The notes below the pieces were generated by a model. The model did no database searches and was not told where the DNA came from. It was given only the letters and a program-made list of their open reading frames with translations. 64,000 bases of DNA from Altimarinus sp041659565. Lineage in GTDB: Bacteria > Patescibacteriota > Gracilibacteria > BD1-5 > UBA6164. Positions 59,631 to 64,000 of this stretch are shown here, piece after piece. Position 1 is the first letter of the stretch, and each line of letters opens with the position of its first letter. The stretch is from assembly GCA_041659565.1 (NCBI GenBank), contig JBAZXZ010000003.1, forward strand, positions 1-64,000, written 5' to 3'. The position numbers and the translations under genes are program-made.

Positions 59631-62219
59631 TTAAACTACCTCTATCTCTTCTTCCTCATCTCAAGTACTTCTTACAACTTTAGCAGAAACAAGTATATCA
59701 TCATTTCATTTGATTTTTGTTAAAATTACTCATTGAGTTACTCTTCAAGTTACTCTAACAGAAGATAGTGCTAACTTAATTGTTTGTCAATCTTTACTCA
59801 TAAGTAGTACTGATGATTCTTTTAACTCTTCTTGACTCAAAACTGCAGCACTTATAAGACGACCTGTTTTTGTTGTTACATTCATAGCCTTTACTCAACT
59901 TCCTCATCTTCATTGACTTCTATATCATTCTAAATCAGAGATTTTTCACATACCATTTTCAGTAACGATAAATAAGTATTTAGCATCTTTTGAAACTATT
60001 GTTACTTCTATTACCTCATCATCTCATTTTATTCTAATTCATCTTACTCAAGCAGCAGCTCTTCCCATAGGTCTTACATCTCCTTCATCAAATTGTATAG
60101 CTTTTCAAAGCCTAGTTGCTATAAGTATATTATCATCTCCTGATGTTGTTTTTACCCAAACTAAATCTTCTCACTCTTTGATTTTCAAAACTATTAATCA
60201 ACTAGTTCTTATATTTTTTACTTCTTTCATATCAAGTTTTTTAACTGTTCAAGCACTCGATACAAAGAAAAGATATTTATTTTTTTCTTCTGTAATATCC
60301 AAAATCGCAGCAACTGTTTCATCTTTTTGTAAAGACAATAAATTAATTATTGGTTGTCATTTTGCTGTTCTTTGAGTTTCTGGTATCTCATAAGCAGGTA
60401 ATGTAAATACTCTTCATTTTGTAGTAAAGAAAAGTAAGTCATTATGATTATTTGTAGGAACTATTGTTTGAATCTCATCATCTTCTTTTGTTGCAGTAGT
60501 TATTCATTTACCTCATCTTCTTTGTAATCTAAATGAACTTGCTTTAATTCTTTTTATATAATTGTTTTTTGATAATACAATTACAATCTCTTCATTTGGT
60601 ATTGTATCTTTTGCATTAAATTCTCCAACTTTTCAAGGATTTATTTTTGTTCTTCTCGCATCAGCAAAAGTCTCTTTTATATAATCTAATTCTTCTATAA
60701 TCAAAGTCACTATTCTTTCTGGTTTTGAAAGAATATCCTTTAAATCTATTATTAAAATCATTTTTTCATTTAATTCATCTTCTATCTTTTTTCTTTCAAG
60801 TCAAGCTAGTTTAGATAATTGCATTTCCAAAATTGCATTCGCTTGTAATTCACTAAAACTAAATTGTGCCATCAAATTAATTCTTGCTTCATCTTTAGTT
60901 TGAGATTGTTTAATAGTTTTAATTATTTCATCTATATGATCAAGTGCTTTTTTAAGTCATTCAAGTATATGAGCTCTTGCTTCTGCAATTTTTAATTCAT
61001 AAATTGTTCTTCTTGTTATTACTTCTTTTCTATGATCAATAAAATCAAGTAAAATCTCTTTTAAATTGTATAATTTAGGTTGTTTTCATCTTTCTCATAG
61101 AGAAATCATATTGTAACCAAAACTTGTTTGAAGTGATGTTAATTTATAAAGTAGATTTAATACTTTTTTTGGAAAACTATCTCTTTTTAATTCAATAATT
61201 ACCCTTACTCAATCTTTATTAGATGATTCATCTCTAATATCACTAATTCATTCAATTTTCTTTTCTTTTACTAAATCTGCAATTTTTTCTATAAAAGTAG
61301 ATTTATTTAAAGCATATGGGACCTCTGAAATTTTTATATATTTTCTTCACTTAGAAGTTTCTTCTATAGAAGCAACTCATCTAATTATAACGGAACCTCT
61401 TCAAGTAGAATAAGCTTGAAGTATAGCATCTTTATCATAAACAATTCAACCTGTTGGAAAATCTGGTCATTTTATAAATTGCATTAAATCCTCAACAGTT
61501 ACATCTTCAATTTCAGGAACTTTTAATAAGTATTCTAAAGCTTCTATCAATTCTCATAAATTATGTGGTGGGATATTGGTTGCCATACCAACAGCTATAC
61601 CCATAACTCAATTCATCAAAAGTTCTGGAATACGAGTAGGTAGTACAATTGGTTCTTTACGAGTTGCATCATAATTATCTCTAAAATCTACAGTTTCTTT
61701 ATCTATATCACTAAGCATATACTCAGCCAACTTTGTCATCTTTGCTTCAGTATACCTCATTGCAGCTGCACTATCTCAGTCCATTGAACCAAAATTTCAT
61801 TGTCCATCAACTAGTGGATATCTCATAGAGAAATCCTGAGCAAGTCTAACCATAGCTTCATAAACAGAACTATCACCATGTGGATGATATTTTGCCAAAA
61901 CTTCTCAGACTACTGCTGCAGATTTTCTATATTTTGCCGTTGATCTAAGTCATAAGTCGTGCATAGCAAAAAGTATTCTTCTATGAACTGGTTTTAATCA
62001 ATCTCTTACATCAGGTAAAGCACGAGAAACTATTACACTCATTGCATAATCTAGGTAACTAGTTTCAATTTCTTCATTTATATCTCTAGATTCATCTCAT
62101 ACATATGTAACTCTAGTATCTATAGGAAGTTCTACTTGTTCTTTTGAATCCAAATTTTCTTCTTCATTTTGTAACTCAATATCTTCATTTGAGTTCTCTT
62201 CATTGTTATTTTCTGCCAT
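59631..62219 (-). CDS. gyrA: DNA gyrase subunit A
   Basis: 862 residues, normal length. Introduces negative supercoils with GyrB. An acidic N-terminal tail of about 35 residues precedes the usual start. Catalytic Tyr in AAMRYTEAKM, quinolone-region YHPHGDSSVYEAMVRLAQDF, IGIAVGMATNIPPHN-type loop (here VMGIAVGMATNIPPHN), coiled-coil arm, and C-terminal pinwheel repeats. The GyrA box is QRRGGKGI, which marks it as gyrase, not topo IV. First gene before a divergent promoter region. gyrB is not in the window. Confidence 0.96.
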
Positions 62220-62345
62220 TTAAATTTGTTTTAAAAAGTAATTTGTTTGATTTTAATTATTTTTGTCTATTTTTCAAGAATAAAGTAAAAATTTAAAAAA
62301 ATCATTTTATTATGCATATTTTTTAATAAAATGTGGTCATTTTTC

Positions 62346-62374
62346 TTGACAATAAAATATATGTATGCTAACAT
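62346..62374 (+). promoter_or_regulatory. promoter of surface protein 1
   Basis: Perfect -35 TTGACA (62346-62351), 17-bp spacer, -10 TAACAT (62369-62374). The 45-bp leader that follows is similar to that of the next gene. Confidence 0.7.
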
Positions 62375-62419
62375 ATATTTACATTTACAAAAAACATTTT
62401 ATTACTTAACTAATTTTGT

Positions 62420-63082
62420 ATGATGAAAACAAAAATAAAAAATGGATTAGCGATTTTTGCTATTGCTGCATTAACTATTAATAGTACATATGCTGCTACT
62501 CAAATTGGTACTTGAAGTGTTTCTGGAACTTCTTCATTTGATAGTGGTGTTATGTGGGATGATGCAATGCCTTGAATTGCAACTGGTTCCGTAAGTGGAA
62601 TATTGATTACTGCAAAAGTATTACCTACATTAAATATGGTAATTTCTACTGGAAGCATAGATCTAGGAACTTTAAATGCTGCTGCTTATTCTACTTGAAG
62701 TCTTGATATAGAAGTAGGTACAAATGCTAGTAATTGAGTAACAGTATCTGCTACTTCTAATGCTGGATGATTAAATAGTGCAACTAATGGATCTACTATT
62801 AATAATACAACTACAGACTGAATAGCTGAAAGTTATATTTTCAGTTCTGCTTTAAATGCTGCAAGTGATTCTTCAGTAACTTGATTTAGTCAAACTGCTA
62901 ATTTAAGTACAGAAATAAATGATAATGCTACCGCTCATACTCTTTATAATACAAATAAACCTGAATCTTCTAGTTGAGTTAATGATGTTACATTTTTTGT
63001 ATCTGCAAAAATAGATGAACAAACTCCTGCTGGAACTGACTACCAAGACACCGTTACACTTACAGTTGTTTGAAACTTTTAA
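62420..63082 (+). CDS. exported surface protein, paralogue 1
   Basis: 220 residues. Double ATG start (62420 and 62423). Signal peptide with hydrophobic core GLAIFAIAALTI, cleavage likely after TYA (residue about 24). The mature part is Ser/Thr/Asn/Gly-rich and beta-stranded, starting TQIGTGSVSGTSSFDSGV. The C-terminal half ends AKIDEQTPAGTDYQDTVTLT, an Ig-like edge pattern common in WxL, SCPU and pilin-like surface domains. Nearly no Lys or Arg, no anchor motif. Close paralogue of the next gene, so possibly a major secreted or self-assembling layer protein. Confidence 0.82.
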
Positions 63083-63098
63083 CCTAAAATATATTTAT

Positions 63099-63131
63099 AA
63101 AATATCCTGGATATATGTCTAGGATATTTTT
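63099..63131 (+). terminator. intrinsic terminator
   Basis: Stem aaatatcct / aggatattt and T-run after paralogue 1. Confidence 0.8.
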
Positions 63132-63160
63132 TTGTTTTTTAAAAAATATTATGATAACAT
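63132..63160 (+). promoter_or_regulatory. promoter of surface protein 2
   Basis: -35 TTGTTT (63132-63137), 17-bp spacer, -10 TAACAT (63155-63160). Leader from atatctaca to ttttgtatg is clearly duplicated from the first copy. Confidence 0.6.
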
Positions 63161-63205
63161 ATATCTACAAATACAAAAAACAAATTTATTCTTTAACAAT
63201 TTTGT

Positions 63206-63868
63206 ATGATAAAAACAAAAACAAATAAGATACTTGCTATCTTAACAATTGCAATATTAACAATGAATAGTACTTATGCTGCAACACAAATTGGTACTTG
63301 AAGTGTTTCATGAACTTCTTCTTTTGATAGTGCTGTTATTTGGAATGATGCAATACCTTGAGTTGCTACTGGTACAGTAAGTGGAATAATAGTTACAGCT
63401 AGTGTATTACCAACTTTAAATATGGTAATTTCTACAGGTGCTATTAATCTAGGAACTTTAAATGCTTCTGCATATTCTACTTGAAGCCTTGATATAGAAA
63501 TAGGAACAAATGCTGCTAACTGAGTAAATGTAACTGCTAAATCTAATGCTGGTTGATTACATAGTACATCTAATTGATCTACTATTAATAATACAATTAC
63601 TGACTGATTAGCTGAAAGCTATAAATTCAGCTCTGCATTAAATGCTGCTTCAGATTCTTCTGTTTCTTGATATACTCAAACTGCCAATTTAAGTACAGAA
63701 GTAAGTGATACAACAACTTCTCATACTCTTTATAATACAAACAAACCTGAATCTTCTAGTTGAGTTAATGATGTTACATTTTCTGTATCTGCAAAAATAG
63801 ACCAACAAACTCCTGCTGGAACTGATTACCAAGATACTGTAACAATAACTGTTGTTTGAAATTTCTAA
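63206..63868 (+). CDS. exported surface protein, paralogue 2
   Basis: 220 residues, the same length as paralogue 1 and about 80 percent alike by eye, most in the mature C-terminal half (NTNKPESSSGVNDVTF). Signal peptide (KILAILTIAILTM) more diverged. Each copy has its own promoter and terminator, so the unit duplicated was the whole transcription unit. No Cys and no anchor motif. Function unknown. Confidence 0.82.
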
Positions 63869-63884
63869 TTAACTGTTATACACT

Positions 63885-63919
63885 AAAAAGATTTCCCTTA
63901 AAATAGGAAATCTTTTTTT
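63885..63919 (+). terminator. intrinsic terminator
   Basis: Stem aaaaagatttccc / aggaaatcttttt plus T-run after paralogue 2. The remaining 80 bp of the window show nothing recognisable. Confidence 0.85.
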
Positions 63920-64000
63920 TGCTTTTTATTAAAAAAAGTTTATATTAAAAAATAATTGGAAACTCTGCAACTTTTACTAATTAGTCATTTTACTTTTACA

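Overview
The window comes from a Candidate Phyla Radiation bacterium of the Gracilibacteria/Absconditabacteria type. UGA is read as glycine. Almost every gene is cut by in-frame TGA under the standard code, and becomes a full-length family member when TGA is read as Gly. TGA-coded glycines occupy invariant positions such as the FtsE Walker A, the FtsZ tubulin signature and the residue before the prepilin cleavage site. All 52 coding regions that end in the window stop at TAA or TAG. The DNA is very A/T-rich, coding density is high, and translation starts lack Shine-Dalgarno sequences. The 16S 3' end carries a changed anti-SD (AUCUCCUUA). All CDS coordinates below assume TGA = Gly.

Layout. 1-8.7 kb (minus): a very large protein with a TLPTNP repeat tail that runs off the left edge, an LPQTG-anchored surface protein, yidC-rnpA-rpmH, then ftsZ-ftsA. 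9-16 kb: ftsE, a J-domain protein, a RecO-like protein, a type IV prepilin, a hicBA toxin-antitoxin pair, a PfkB kinase and a GT4 glycosyltransferase. 16-29 kb: recR, a Nudix hydrolase, an O-antigen ligase-like protein, a cyclic-nucleotide-binding protein, mutL, tsaD, folD, dprA and small membrane proteins. 29-33 kb: FecR plus CHASE2-adenylate/guanylate cyclase, a signalling pair. 33-43.6 kb: secreted proteins, two large envelope glycan proteins, pilC, hsp20, and a thioredoxin-fold protein beside a Cys-rich exported protein. 43.7-49.6 kb: a complete rRNA operon (16S-23S-5S, minus strand) flanked by six tRNA genes. 49.7-62.2 kb (minus): a giant leuS, a cadherin-like/SLH surface protein, an ABC exporter, a UDP-GlcNAc 2-epimerase and gyrA. 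62.4-63.9 kb (plus): two tandem paralogous exported proteins with duplicated promoters.

The two most unusual things are these. First, leucyl-tRNA synthetase is 1221 residues long because two complete enzyme-like domains are embedded in its CP1 editing domain: an alpha/beta serine hydrolase with an intact Ser-Asp-His triad, and a Nudix hydrolase with a perfect Nudix box. The synthetase and editing motifs are all kept. Second, short palindromic elements (gtcat...atgac ends, about 80-145 bp, plus two other families) are scattered between genes. They also sit in frame inside tsaD, mutL, a glycosyltransferase, a membrane protein and leuS, lengthening the proteins without breaking them, much like Rickettsia palindromic elements. 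A further point is that CGG is very rare, and in the cyclase it sits where relatives usually have Trp, which raises the question of CGG reassignment.
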